The notes under the pieces were generated by a model that was not told the origin of the DNA, made no database searches, and worked only from the letters and a program-made list of their open reading frames with translations. Position numbers and translations under genes: made by a program. Shown here one piece after another: positions 11,432 through 23,882 of a DNA stretch of 64,000 nt. The first letter of the stretch is position 1, and every line of letters starts with the position of its first letter. Source of the stretch: Salminus brasiliensis (lineage: Eukaryota > Chordata > Actinopteri > Characiformes > Bryconidae); contig NC_132898.1 of assembly GCF_030463535.1 (NCBI RefSeq), positions 25,374,662 through 25,438,661 of the forward strand, given 5' to 3'.

Positions 11432-11742
11432 GTGCCGACTCCTACAGTGAGTGCAGCTCTATGAGCCACCTGCTACCCTCAGACAGCCGTGACCCATCCC
11501 CAGCTCCGTCCAACACCTCATCCTTCCTGTATCGGGAAGGCCGGCGGGATCGAGATTCCCCGGAGCTCAGCGGGTCAGAAATGGGCAGTGTGCGGAGCCA
11601 TAGGAGCTCCTCCGCTTCGTCCTTTGAAGAACTGGACCTGGAGACAGACCGGACAGCCCCAGAGAACAGTCTGACACCCAGCAACCCAGTTGACGACAAA
11701 ATCACATCTCAGGAACGAGTGGTGGTGGTGGGGGAGGAGTGA
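11432..11742 (+). CDS. tex264: TEX264 ER-phagy receptor, last coding exon
   Basis: This exon encodes the disordered, Ser/Asp/Glu-rich cytosolic tail of TEX264 and its stop (TGA at 11740-11742). It joins the previous exon in phase 1, giving ...TDITGADSYSECSSMS, which parallels human GTGADTMSDTSSVS. The key feature is SSASSFEELDLE, with the LC3-interacting region core F-E-E-L encoded at 11623-11634. Human TEX264 has the same FEEL core after a Ser pair, reported as the site that binds LC3/GABARAP and is tuned by phosphorylation. In the family, the long disordered tail lets the receptor span the ribosome layer on ER sheets. The acceptor is CATCCAG before GTGCCG. The final residues (VVVVGEE) differ from what I recall of the human C-terminus. 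Confidence 0.93.
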
Positions 11743-11788
11743 GATACATACATAGAGCATATTGGTGGTATATTACAAATCAATACTC

Positions 11789-11794
11789 AATAAA
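11789..11794 (+). terminator. tex264: Candidate tex264 polyadenylation signal
   Basis: An AATAAA hexamer lies 47 bases after the tex264 stop codon, in ACTCAATAAATGTAATG. It is the first canonical signal downstream. Such a short 3' UTR is plausible, but other signals further on could be used. Confidence 0.55.
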
Positions 11795-12035
11795 TGTAAT
11801 GTATGCAGTATATGACATGAAGAGATGAACATAAGAGGAGGAGCAGAGTAGAGAGATGGTTGGGTGTTAAACTGATGCAGGTGTGATTAAGGAAGAACAA
11901 TGAAGAATATTTAGGGAGACACCTAAATTATTTTGTGTTTGATTGGGTATTAAAATGTTGTTTGCTAATGGTCAGAGTATTTCAAAAGGGGTCGTTCTTT
12001 ATTTTGACCAAATACTCTTGGAAATTCCACATAAA

Positions 12036-12483
12036 CAAATTGGACAAAGGTATTGGGACACCTGCTCATTCATGGTTTCCTCCAAAATCAAGGGTATTAA
12101 AAAGAGTACATACTGTCCTGAAAAAACGTTTTAAACATTTTGGAGCATTGCTGTAAGTATTTGTTTGCAGCGACAAGAGCATTAGTGAGGTCAGGACTCT
12201 CCAACTCATCCCAAAAGTATTGGATGGTGCACTAGCATCATTCTAGAGAACATAGTTTGATGGGGTCTTTTTGCCCCACTAGCCCACGCCTGGTATTATG
12301 CATGGTGCCAATAGGTTGGTGTTTCTCTGCTCCAGAGAGTCTTATTCTACTGGCAGTACTTCTCTACATGGTCTAGACAAGTGTGTGTGCATTTGCAGAT
12401 CTGTATCAGCAATGGGTGCAACTTAAAGTAGCTGAATGCATTCATTAGAGGTGTGTCCACAAACATTTGGCCATATACTGCAT
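12036..12483 (+). mobile_element. MITE family M, copy 5
   Basis: This is a near-complete plus-oriented copy. The start is TTGGACAAAGGTATTGGGAC and the end is TCCACAAACATTTGGCCATA followed by TACTGCA. It carries CATTAGTGAGGTCAGGACTC, the CCCCACTAGCCCACGCCTGG landmark and CTCCAGAGAGTCTTATTCTA. Confidence 0.8.
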
Positions 12484-12499
12484 TTTACAAATTTAAAAT

Positions 12500-13010
12500 A
12501 AAAGATATCTAAACCACCAGTGAACCCAAATGTGTCTTCTACATGTGTTTTCTTTGTGGACTATTGTTTCCTACAATGAGGGCATGTATCCTTCCACCAA
12601 GAATGAATATTAAAAATTACTTGATCACTGAATGTCTGAAGTCGAAAGAGACCAAGAGCTCCCTCACAGAACGTTGTTACACCAAATGGTTGAATACTTC
12701 CTGATACTGTGTTTTGATGCTTCTGTGAGAAGCTCATCTTTTAAAAATCCATTCATGGTGGAGGAATACATGCAGGGCATTTTATGGAAAATAGTCCCAA
12801 ATGAAAACTTATATTTTTGAGATTTGCTGCTATTTTACCATCATCAGAAAGACACATACTGTAACACAGGCCGGTTCACTGGTGGATTTGGATAGTATAG
12901 GCTGTATTTGTGTTGTAGTCATGGCAACCCCTGGTTCCATTCACCATCACTGTAGAGAAATCCGAATCAGTACGTTTCCCTAACATAATAAAATTACAGT
13001 AGACTTCCCC
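12500..13010. repeat. Fold-back copy of a dispersed repeat (family F)
   Basis: The left part, from ACCACCAGTGAACC near 12515 through TCTTTGTGGACTATTGTTTC to GAATGAATATTAAAAATTAC, matches the plus-strand element at 40375-40535. The right part contains GGCCGGTTCACTGGTGGATT near 12870 and GTCATGGCAACCCCTGGTTC, which match the same element on the opposite strand. The same repeat is therefore present as two inverted halves, capable of folding back. Confidence 0.6.
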
Positions 13011-15393
13011 TTTAAATAAAAGGGGGCTCATCTTACATTAACATTGTTGATTAACCTTATTAAGACATATTTACTGTCAGCGTTTGCTTCCATAGTTTTG
13101 CACGGAAGTTTCAAGGCTTATTTAATAGGTTTATTTATTTTATATCATTTCTCACACGTTCGCAAACTTCCCATATGTGTTAGCTACATTAGCCTCGTAG
13201 CTTCAGTGCAGAACTAAAGAAGCAAACTGATTGAGCATGATTCAGTTCAGTAAAGGAGATTTTCCAGTGAAGCGGTCCAGTATAAACTCCTCAGGAGCGT
13301 CACCTGCAGGACTTGAACAAAACAATACTTGAAAACCGTATGAACCAGCTAGTCTGGATTCCTGAAATCCTTCTTCAGCATTTCCGTAAAGTATCTACTT
13401 TAGTATTTATCAATGAAAGATCAAACCGTTTCGGTGTTGTTTATGGTTCTGACTTTGATTGTTTGGTGCCTGGTGTGTTACAGATGTTTTTTTCAGTTTT
13501 GGTTGATGATAAAGTTGATTGTTGATTTTTTTTCAAGATCATTCCGTTATATACAGTGTTAGGCTGATTGTTGTGCAGCATTTGAGTTATTTTGTCACTT
13601 ATAAACATTCTAATTAAAGAAAATATTTAGAAAAATCATTTAAAAAACAAAGCAAACTTACACATCTTACAGACTTGATATTTGTTCAAAGCCATATCAT
13701 TTGCATAATATACATTTATACATAATTTATACGTTTTAAAGCAAATCCAGATCTTTATTTAACAGATTCAACCATGAATGATTTGTCAGTGTGTTGGGGT
13801 TTGGATCATATTTTAATTAGTGACTTAGCTTAACTGTCATGTGACCTTAATTTTTTTTTGTATTTCATTTTTTTCAACTTTTTAAAGACCTTTTTAGATA
13901 ATTGTTTTAGATCATTTTTTATTAGTGGTCATAATAATCACTTGATTTTTGGTTTGAGATTTCAGTTTAAAGATAATGTGTTCATTTTATGAGTTTTTCC
14001 CCTTTTCTCTTTATTTACAAAGTTGGACCATGCCACTGATATTTTTAACACATGTTCATATATCTAAAAAATGACTTGTGTGTGAGATTGTAATTACTTT
14101 GTCCCACCAAGCTCTTGATGAGCCTTGTGTGTGTGTGTGTGTGTGATTTAATAAAGTTCATACAAAAGTTAGTTGCGACCCCACAATCTGATTGGTTGAG
14201 AAGTGTTCTAGTTATGCCATAACTAGAAATAACTGCCCGGCGGCGGTGCAATGATGGCCGCCGAGTGAACAGACTTGCCTTTGGGCTTGCCCAGGCTTCC
14301 CTCTCTATGAATTAGGAGAGACCAAACTACTGGAAACTGAAGGTCAAATTACTGTTTTAGAACCTAGATTTTAAATCACTGATAAAATCTGACAAAACCC
14401 TCATAAACAGCTTAGGCTTGTTCAAGCTAATGCGCTTGCACAGATCTCCACATCAAAGGGGGCTTTCCCCACTAGCATGTGGACCCCCTCCTCTTGCGGC
14501 ATAACCAGCAAACTGATTGGCTTTATCTGTGAACAGCCGTAATGTTGCGCCTTATGAGAACGCCTATTCATATTTCAACCAGTGGCCGATCTCCTGGTTT
14601 TTAACATCTGAGCTTGATACTTGGACAGATCTACGGCTCTGTCAGTACCACAAAAGGTGAGCCATACAGTATCAGCAGTTGTCTCGGACTGCGTACAGGG
14701 CTCAACTGGTACCTTTGCGAACCTCCACTCAGTCAGTCCTGGTGTTCTGATATTGTTACAGTTGAACAGCAATAACTCATTTGTTGTGAAACTACTTTTT
14801 TGGTGGAAGGAACTTACTTAGTATTAAAGTATGAAATTCAGGGCTTCTTTGATTTTATTTTTTTGTTTTCATGGAACAATCAAGGTTGTGTGTTTCCCCG
14901 AACATCACAGCTGTGATGATCCATAGCACTGACCTTCAGCCGTGATGTTCTTTGCGAGAACCATCTCCCTTGTGTTTTATTGTGTACATTTTTCACACTG
15001 TGTGTAACGAGCTAGTAGTTAGTGATGGTACTGTCAGGACTGGCTGCTCCAATGCTGTGGACTGACTGTGGGAACCTGAGTTCAGTTCAAGACAAGGAGG
15101 GAAATTCTCACAGTGACATTATTACCAGTTCCGTTATCTCCCAGAAGAGCTGTTTATGTGTTGGAAAAGTCAGGACAAAATGACCAAATGACAGAATATT
15201 ATCGCCCTTAAAATGAAAATGGTCTTATTAATATGTGAAAGCTGCTGAGATCATAAACAGACAATCAAAAATTCAGTTCTAAACCCAGTTTTGTGGCTCA
15301 TGTGAAGCTCTACTCTGTTTGGACCAAATAGAATTGAATGGGATTGAATTAAACTAACAAACACTGTTCCATACGCTCATGCAGTTTTTCATA

Positions 15394-15712
15394 TAATGTA
15401 CACTTCACAGACAAAGGTATTGGGACACCTGCTCATTCATTGTTTCTTCAGAAATCAAGGACATTCAACTTATTTTGTTTATCCTGCATTTGTTGTCTCT
15501 ACTGTCCAGGGAAGACATTCTACTAGATTTTGGAGCATTGCTGTGTGGATTTGGCTGCATTCAGTGACAAGAGCGTTAGTGAGGTCAGGATGTTGAATGA
15601 TAATCACCCCACCACTGATCCCCATCTCCCCAACTTATCCCAGAGAACACAGTTGCACTGCTCCACAGCTCAATGCTGGGGCTTTATACCCCTCAAGCCC
15701 ACCTACTTTTAG
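15394..15712 (+). mobile_element. MITE family M, copy 6 (3' truncated)
   Basis: This plus-oriented copy starts near CACAGACAAAGGTATTGGGA. It retains the ATTTTGGAGCATTGCTGTGT and GTTAGTGAGGTCAGGATGTT landmarks and the GGGGCTTTATACCCCTCAAG hairpin. It breaks off before the 3' terminal repeat. Confidence 0.8.
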
Positions 15713-16739
15713 TCAAGATCAGAAGTACAAATCTCACTTCATGTGCTGGCCAGGATTTGATTTTATTTATTTTAATTTTTTCCTCCTTATTAGCCTGATC
15801 CTGATAATGAGTGGATTTGTAATTTGTAATTAGTGGGACAGTGAGGTAGGCTGCAATCGCTGAATGAGCTTTCCCACATTCAGGGTAGGCAGGGGTCAAC
15901 AGAAGGTTGGCAGGAATAGAAAAAGCAGATCCATAGACAAATTTTAGAAAACAAAACCAAAAGGTCAAAAACACAGAAAAACAAACCCTGAACTGAAAGC
16001 TGGGGAAGCAAATGCTTAGTTAAGTCCATGCTAAATTAAATCTCACCTTAGCTGACTGGTTTTACCTTTTCTTCACCTGATAATTATAAAACTAATTACA
16101 GTTCTATAAACATAATGGCTTCTATGAGCCAGTCAGAGCAGATCAATCAAATATCATCAAATATTTCACAATTCCATAATAAAAGGAAAATTATCTTGTT
16201 TTATTGCAAGGCCAGTGTAACAGGGTGGTAAATAGGCTTGTAAAACTGCATCTGAGCATTTTCACACTGTAGCTAGTCACATACCTACTATTTATACACC
16301 AAAGAACTCTTAGCCTTTCTCTTGTTCTCTCTTCGTACCTCCTTCATTTCATCTTCTCATCCCCCCCATACCCCTCCTCGTTTACACTTTTACCAGCTGT
16401 TGCCGGTCTGTGTGCTCATCGCGTTGTTAACAGAAGGGGATTCGGTATCTGCCATATTTAAACAGCTCCACGGTTTTGTGCCGTCTGACAGCCACAGCTT
16501 GTTCCTTCCCTCTGCAGCCCCCTCACAATCAGACACAGACTAGAGACACCAGAATGTAAATAAGAGATGCACTGGGCCTTCAGTAAACACTGTTTGGATC
16601 CACGTCCACCCAATGACTATTGGGCGATAGCTACCTGGATGTATGGCTAAGCTTCTTTCCAATGAATGCAGTAGAAATGCTGTTCACATTGTTACAATCC
16701 ACATCTACACTGTTAAAAATCACATTATTTAAATGATTA

Positions 16740-16885
16740 CAGGTTTAACGTATGGTTCTAGGAAAACCTTCAATTGGTACAGAGCCTTTTAGAACTCTAA
16801 GAATTCTAGTCTTACTTTTAAAAATGTGCTTTTAGCATCTGAAAATGGTTCTTTTATGGTACTGCATCCAAGAACCATTATTAAA
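16740..16885. repeat. GAACC-type hairpin repeat fragment
   Basis: This contains paired phrases such as GGTTCTTTTATGGTACTGCA and AAGAACCATTATTAAAA, typical of a short dispersed element with GAACCTT/AAGGTTC inverted arms. Related copies occur near 22.1, 28.6, 37.4 and 42.5 kb. Confidence 0.5.
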
Positions 16886-17508
16886 ACTTTGGTAGCAAAT
16901 GGCTATTGGGTGGTAGGCTGCCGGCTGCACAATGTCAGCAATATAGCAATATTTTACTTTAAATGTGTAGAAAGCTGTTCTAGATCCAGATCAACCCGAC
17001 AGCCACTAAAGAAGTAGAAGACCCTGAAGATGAGCAGCTCATTTCCAACTTAAGCTCGAGACTCCATACAGTGCTGGAATTTTGAATGAAAGGCACTAAA
17101 GGATGGCAAATTCTGCCGAGTCAGAGCACTATTTTCCCATCCACTCCAGCACCCAGCTGGTTATTTCCAGAGCTGGCTGGGGAATTGTACTGAAAAAAGC
17201 TGAGCTCCAAAAAAGCACGGCTGCCTGAAAGCTCAAGTAGAAATTGTTGCCATGACTCAAACCGGAGAGCAAGTTCTGGGGCTGGTCTTCTGACTTGTGT
17301 GAGAAAGATGCCATCACTTTGAAGGGGAACGGAGGTGTTTGCAGTCAGGTTCATGTTAAACTATGATCCCAGGAGGTAAAGAGCCATCCAGGTAAAGACC
17401 TTGTAGTGAAGGATTTATGGTCTAGCTGGAGATTGATGGTCGTTCACGGTCCAGGGCAATGTTTGGGCCTGTTTTACTTTGAGATGAAGGAACAGTAATT
17501 CAAGAGCC

Positions 17509-17514
17509 TCTCTT

Positions 17515-17574
<60 letters not shown>
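17509..17574. repeat. (CT)n microsatellite
   Basis: A 66-base CT-rich tract, mostly perfect CT repeats with two TTT interruptions. It ends in CAG, but no coding exon follows it. Confidence 0.95.
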
Positions 17575-17577
<3 letters not shown>

Positions 17578-17938
17578 TGCCCTTCCTATCACAAGTTAAG
17601 CCATCTCAATGTGTCTTTTTGAAAGGCGTCAGCATTACAAATTAAGAACTGTCAGAAATGACTGCAGTCAGCAAGACACTCTCAAAGATAATGTCTGGCC
17701 ACCATCCATTGGGTGACAGCATTTTCCTGGCACCTCTTTCTAAAACCGACATGAAAAACTTTTAAAATATCATCAGTGTCACAACGAAACCTTTGGATGA
17801 GGAGGAAAACTTTAATGAACAGTCTTTTGGTCAATTAGGTCACTTCTGTTGGTCCATTCATCATGAAATGCATACAATGTAAAAGGCAACTGGGATTTTT
17901 AGCTTTGGGGAACCCCAAGGGGCCTTTTGGGGATTTAA

Positions 17939-18470
17939 CATGACCTATGTGGACAAAAATATTGGGACACCTGCTTATTTATTGTTCCGTCTAAAATCAA
18001 GGGTATTCAAAAATATTTCATCCTGCTTTTGTTGGAGTAACTGTTCCTACTGTCCAGGGAAGATGGCAGCTTTTTATTAGATTTTGGAGCTGGATTGCTG
18101 TAAGGATTTGATTGCATTCAGTGTCAAGAGCGTTAATGAAATCAGAATGTTGGATGATCACCACCCCACCACCTCATCCCCAACTCATCCCAACAGTATT
18201 GGACGAAGCACCAACCATCATTCAGAGAACTCAATTTCACTGCTCCACAGCTCAATGCTGGAGGGCTTTATACCCCTCTAGCCCATTCCTGACATTAGCC
18301 ATGGTGCCAATAGGAGTCCAATTCTACTGCCGATACTTCTCTACATGGACTAGACAAGCTGTGTGTGTGTGCATTTGCACATCTGTGTCAGCAATGGGCG
18401 CAACTTAAAGTAGCTGAATGCATTCATTAGAAGGTGTGTTCGCAAACATTTGGACATGTAGTGCTTAATA
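17939..18470 (+). mobile_element. MITE family M, copy 7 (full length)
   Basis: This is the most complete copy, about 530 bases. It starts CCTATGTGGACAAAAATATT followed by GGGACACCTGCTTATTTATT. It includes the TTTTGTTGGAGTAACTG and TACTGTCCAGGGAAGA segment missing from short copies. It ends with TTAGAAGGTGTGTTCGCAAA then CATTTGGACATGTAGTGCTT. It has no ORF long enough for a transposase, so it is nonautonomous. Confidence 0.82.
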
Positions 18471-21400
18471 GCTCATGCAATAACCATTGACCCTTATGTT
18501 GCTTGTAACTATCACTGGCTTATATGAGCAACCCCACTCCCAATGCATTTTGGTCCACATTTAACTGATGACGTGAGCTATGATGTTTACTATAAATTAG
18601 GAGTGCATTGTGGGAGATTATAATGCCCTTAAAATCATATTCAATTTCCTCTTTAGGGTTCGGACACTCGATTCTGAGAAAAATGTCTGACATCAATAGT
18701 CAACTCAATAGTGCCCTAAAACTCATCAGTGTCATGGTGTAAGATGCTACGTCTGTAGCTCCACCCCCTCAATCTGTTTATTGTTTACTTCCATCTGCAG
18801 GTTAGACCTCCCCTTATCAAATGGTGGGGGGCCTTCCTATTTTCAGGCTTCTGACCATGGAGGTCTGAAGGTATTGATGGGATATGAACTTATGATCTCT
18901 TGTCTCTTGCAAATATGCAGCTAGACAGTTGCTCCACTCTAGAGCTGTGATGCCATGTACATTTCTGTGTCAAAAAAAAAAAGAGAGGTCAATTTAGTCA
19001 GAACTGTGTTTTTATGTAGAGACATTTCACAGCTCTGGACTGGCCCTACGGTCTAACTGCTGCTCATCAAGTGTGAGAAGATTGTAAGTTAAATTTCAAG
19101 CAATGCCTCAGCGCTCCATTGTAAAAAGTCTCACAGTCTAGGGAATGTCATGTGATCTGAGGAGTTCTAATCAGCAGATGGGAATAAACCGTAAATAAAT
19201 TGAGAGGGAGGAGCTACAGACTGAACGTCTTACACAATATTTAATCCGTTTAAGCCGCAGCTCATTTACTTATGTTTCTGAGGCTCAACACAATATGTAT
19301 TGTTGACCAACAGTAAAAAAAAATGTGAGTTAGACGAACTTTAAATCTAAACTAAGTTGAGTTAACTCAAAGAACACTCTGCTATCATGTTACTGCATCA
19401 TTTTAAGCTGGCCTGGTTCTTTTTACCCCCCTGATAAGATGATTCATTGTATGAAATCAGGCAAAATTTGATGCTGACTCCAAAAATTGGTCATTTGAAG
19501 GTAAGCCATGAATAATCAGCTAATTGGCTGCACAGAATCAAAAGAATGAATATAATTAACCAAAAACAGAGGTTTAACAGTCAAAAATACACATTCCTAT
19601 CAGTCCAGAGCTCTGGCTTTCAAAAGGTATAAAAATACAAGTGTTTGATCTGAAAGTGACAATATGTGCCCCCCCCCTCCCCCTCCAAAGTATTGCATAA
19701 CATAGATATGAATATAAATGAAAAGGTACTGTGCACTTTGGCAGCTTCTATCAGTCTAAGATGGGTCTGTACGGTGTAAAATGATCTTAGAGGTCTTGCA
19801 TGTTGTATTCATAAGCCCCTCGCTCTAAACATGTCCCAAACACAGCCCACTTCGCCCTCACTCCCCTCTATCCTTTAACTGTCATATCCTGTACAGCAGC
19901 CTTTGTTTATCTGGTGAAAACAATAGACTGATCTCTGGAGAGTTTCTTTCTTTTCTTTCGTTCATTCTAAAGACCACACGTGGGCGTGTTTACATAGTCA
20001 ACTTCAAAGTGTCTCAACCAGCCATCAGAACACACACACACACACACTCACTCATACAATGAATATGCCACTGTTTAATCAATTCTCAGGCAGCCAGAGA
20101 GAGTTGATTAAAACCCTGCCTATTGCAGAAGACAGAATATGGACAAACACGCAATCACATAGACAATCTGGCCTGTGGGAGGAGGGGCCTTCGGCCTGCC
20201 TGCTTCATCTGTCATCTTGATTGGCTGAATTGAGTTAATCCTCTGATGTCATAATGGCACTGATAGTTTGATTGGCACAAGCAGCCATGCTAACAGCTCT
20301 CAGACTGACAGCTGTGGAGGCTTTGTGTTTGAGAAGTTCGTTTGTTCCTTATCATTTGCTGTCCTGACACTTTACAACCACTGCTAACTTATCTTCACGC
20401 CTTTTTCTTTCCCTCTCCTTACAGATAGACCCTTTCAAATGTACTGTTTCTAATGGAAAGTGAATTCTAACTCACAAAGACTAAACTGGATGAGTTCTTA
20501 GGAGACGTTGGCTCCTTTGAGGAAGAAAAGCATCAGAATTTAACTTAATATTTCGTCAGCCCCAGGAAGTCAATTTCACTTTTCAGGCAGTTCATCCTTT
20601 ACAAGTCAAGAGTTAATGTCATCTTTACAACTTTCAATATTTCTTTTTCAGTTATTACTGCTATTAAGTACACGTCAGGAGATCTTTCTGAGAAGATCAA
20701 GTAGAAGATAACCCACTTTCATAAAGAAAGGAAAGTCAAAGGGCAGGGGTGTCATTACGCTCAATTTGCTGGGATGTGAAAGTCCTAGGAAAGTGTTGCT
20801 GTGGCCCAGTCAAATCCTGGATTGCTAAGCAGAACTACATTTCCCATAATGCCCCAGTGTCTCTCCAGAGGCAAGTAATGCAAAGACATTAATTTAACCA
20901 GCAAAGGCATCAGTTGCTATCGGTTATTATTAATATTATTAACTAATAATATTATTAGGCAAGCAGGGGGGTGCAGCTGTGCCAATCTATATTCTGGCTG
21001 CGCCCCAGTACAACAAGTAATTTTGAAAAGCACCCGTCAAAGAAAACAGGACCTTAAGAAATAACTCAAACATACAGAGAAATTCATTGCAACAATCATG
21101 CCAGACCTAGCATACCACCATCACTGCTCCACAGCACGTAAAGCTTTCATCTTTGAGAGAGAGGAGAAAAATCAAGCTCCACTCTCGCTTCAGATCTAAA
21201 ATCATCCACAGGTGTGCATCCCTCCTTTCATTGTGAGCAGACAACTCAACACAGTGGATCAGAAAGGACGTGGAGGTGATCAAGAAGATCCTACTGAGAA
21301 AAGCAAACAGTCAAATCAAACTGCCAACCCAGAGTCCAGACCTCAACATCATTGAATGTGTTTAGGAGGACTCGGATGGTAAGTCTTTCTCTAAGAACTT

Positions 21401-21489
21401 TGAAGGTGTGGAAAAAACTTCCCTGGCTCTTCTGGGGAATGGCAAGTGACATGCTGATCGGTTTATTGCACGCTGTTTCTGAACACCCT

Positions 21490-21663
21490 CTCTAAATAAA
21501 TGCATTCAGCTACTTTAAGTTCCAAAATCTAGTAAAAAGCCTTCTTTCCTGGACACTAGAGACAGTTGGTCCAACAAAAGCAGAATAAACTCTTTGACAG
21601 CCTTGATTTTGGAAGAAACAATAAATGAGCATGTGTCTCAATACTTTTGTCCATATCGTGTAG
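21490..21663 (-). mobile_element. MITE family M, copy 8 (internal deletion)
   Basis: Minus orientation. The AATGCATTCAGCTACTTTAA end is joined directly to AAAATCTAGTAAAAAGCCTT, skipping most of the body, and continues to ATACTTTTGTCCATATCGTG then TA. It is an internally deleted derivative with a recognisable right terminus. Confidence 0.75.
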
Positions 21664-22059
21664 ATTGCCTTGTACTGTCTTTCAGGAGAATATTGTTGCC
21701 TTTGTATTAGCAGAGCAGAGCATCGGTTACATAACCCGTAGCAAGCCTTGACCACTGTAATTATACACAATGTGTGTGTATGTATGTATGTGTGTGTGTG
21801 TGTTCTACCCAAAATATCTGAGCTGGTAGTTGTAAAAAAAAAAAAAAGTGAAAAGAGGAGGGGTGTATGACAAACAGAGCAAGCTTTGTGCCCCCTTGAG
21901 CCCCACCTCTCAACAACACACGTCCCTCTCCACATTCCCACATTCTCACACATTCCCACGCCTGATTTCCTCCCATCATCGCACTCCATTCACAAAAGCT
22001 GGACAGCCCGTTCTGATTGGACAGGCTAGTGTGTCAGAGGTTATAGAGCCATTAGGGTC

Positions 22060-22245
22060 ATTATGATGCCATAGAAGAACCACTTTTGGTTCCTTAAGGG
22101 ACGGTGTTTGAAATAGAGATAGAGTGTAAAGAACCTTTTATAGGCCTGGAGAACCTTCACTTCATGTAAACTCACTTCACACTGTTCACACATCTCTATT
22201 GCAAGCTTGGTTCTTTAAGGAACCAAAAGAGGCCATCTTTGAGGC
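22060..22245. mobile_element. GAACC-type hairpin MITE
   Basis: The left arm GATGCCATAGAAGAACCACT followed by TTTGGTTCCTTAAGG is mirrored at the right by GGTTCTTTAAGGAACCAAAA then GAGGCCATC. About 185 bases lie between the outer ends. The inverted arms and short length fit a small nonautonomous DNA element. A sister copy lies at 37361-37555. Confidence 0.65.
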
Positions 22246-23071
22246 CTTGGGCACCCATGACCCTGCCGCCGGTTGTCCTTCCTTGGAGCATTTTTGGAAG
22301 GCACTGAATGCTGCATACCAGGAACTGTTGCAGTCTGGTGTGCGTCTTTTTGTCTCTTCTACAGGAGTGGTAACATGGCAGGTGTCTGATGTAAACAGGT
22401 GAAATGGTGAAACACTATGAATTCACAGTGAAATCCATTCAGTCCACCCACAGATTGTCCAATATGATGCTGCATATGTGTATGTGTGAGCGTGTGTGTG
22501 TATGTGTGTGAGTGTGTGTAGGCTACACTGTCATTATATTAGCACAGTACTGCATGTACAAAAAGCATCTGAACTGTAGGTGTGCATTGCTGTTAACCCA
22601 GCTGCCTCGGCACCATTGTTTCACCATTTCTGCTCTTTGCTGAACAGCAGTGCTGTTGAAATACAGCAGCAGGTTCTAAGCTGCGAGTAAAGTCCCCCCA
22701 AAGAGTTGCAGTGAGTAAAATTGCTATAGAAATGCTAATTGATGACTACTGACATCAGTTCACTGTTGCATGCACAACATTAGCATGTATGGTTGAACCA
22801 ATGACTGTAGAAAACATGGAGCCTGTGGTGCACTTCCCCTCTGGTCTTCAGACATGAAGCCAAAACTGTCTGACGTGGCCAAATCTGCAACCACAGTCTG
22901 CGCAGTACAGACTGGAGCTGGAGCCAGATTCCCAGACCCAGCGTGTCTCAGACTGCCTTCCCTGAGATCAGATTTAGCCAAGTATTCCTCGTTACACCAA
23001 TATGAGACCTTGGGCAAGACTCTGAATGCTAGATTCGCCTACCTCTGGACTGAGGTGTCTACTAAGTGTCA

Positions 23072-23312
23072 TAAATGCAAAAGTATTGGATGGAGCACCA
23101 TCACTCCAGAGAACACAGTTCCACTGCTTCACAGCTCACTGCTGGGGGGCTCTATAACCCTCTAGCCGATGCTAAGCATTGGACATGGTGATTTTAATCT
23201 CATGTGTAGCTGCTGTAGATCATCCATTCCATTTGGAGTGCTTCTTCATGGATATTTATATGTGTGTAAAGGGGGTGAGGTTGCCGGAATACATTTGGAC
23301 ATGCACTGAACA
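23072..23312 (+). mobile_element. MITE family M, copy 9 (fragment)
   Basis: Plus-oriented 3' half: AAAGTATTGGATGGAGCACC, AGAGAACACAGTTCCACTGC, then a GGGGGGCTCTATAACCCTCT hairpin and a decayed terminus at ATTTGGACATGCACTGAAC. Confidence 0.7.
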
Positions 23313-23622
23313 TGCACATTGCACATAAGCTCCACCTTTTGCAGACATTAGGGCTAAATTAGGAGGCGCTGGGGGTGCCTCCCTTAAGACATGGACATGG
23401 ACAGTGAGTCGGAAGCCCCTAATTAACACTAACCACAGCGGGCAGCTCTGGTTTCTTTTTAAAATGTTGTAAAAACCAACACTCAGATTATGTGTGTAGA
23501 TGTGTGGTTAACACACAGCTCTTCAAAAGAACTGGATGAATGACCTGAACAGCAGCTTCGTGACATGGGATAGTATCACCAAATCGCTTTGGAGTGCTGG
23601 GGGCTGGTACTGGTGGTGCTGA

Positions 23623-23644
23623 GGGGGGGGGGGGGGGGGGGGGG
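23623..23644 (+). repeat. Poly-G tract (22 G)
   Basis: An uninterrupted run of 22 G just upstream of the CpG-rich grm2 5' region. It could form a G-quadruplex on the plus strand. Length is prone to sequencing error. Confidence 0.9.
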
Positions 23645-23882
23645 TGTAGAGGAGGGAAGCAATGAGAGCGAGCAGCTGAACGTGCTCACAGCTCACAAAG
23701 CAATCTACCTGAGGAAGACGCACGGGGGTGCAAAGCGAGAGGAAGTAGCTCCTCTGCTGACCACGCTCATCAGTTCATTCGCGTGCAGACCGCTCGCGTG
23801 CGTGGCTCTTTGCTTTTACGTTTCTTGGTGGGCTAGTTTGTTTGCGTGACGCGCGCCTGCCTCTCGTGCGCGTCTCGAAGTT

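Larger units (their letters stand above)
11743..23689. other. Intergenic region tex264-grm2
   Basis: I recognise no exon on either strand across about 12 kb. The named contents are MITE family M copies, a fold-back repeat, GAACC-type hairpin elements and microsatellites, listed separately. The remaining stretches (about 13.0-15.4, 18.5-21.4 and 22.3-23.0 kb) look unique and AT-rich, with no long ORF of convincing codon structure. Confidence 0.6.

Noticed and set aside
17509..17600. CT tract ending in CAG as a splice acceptor for an unknown exon
   Set aside because: The following sequence has no coding match or sensible donor. The CT repeat ending in CAG is probably coincidental.
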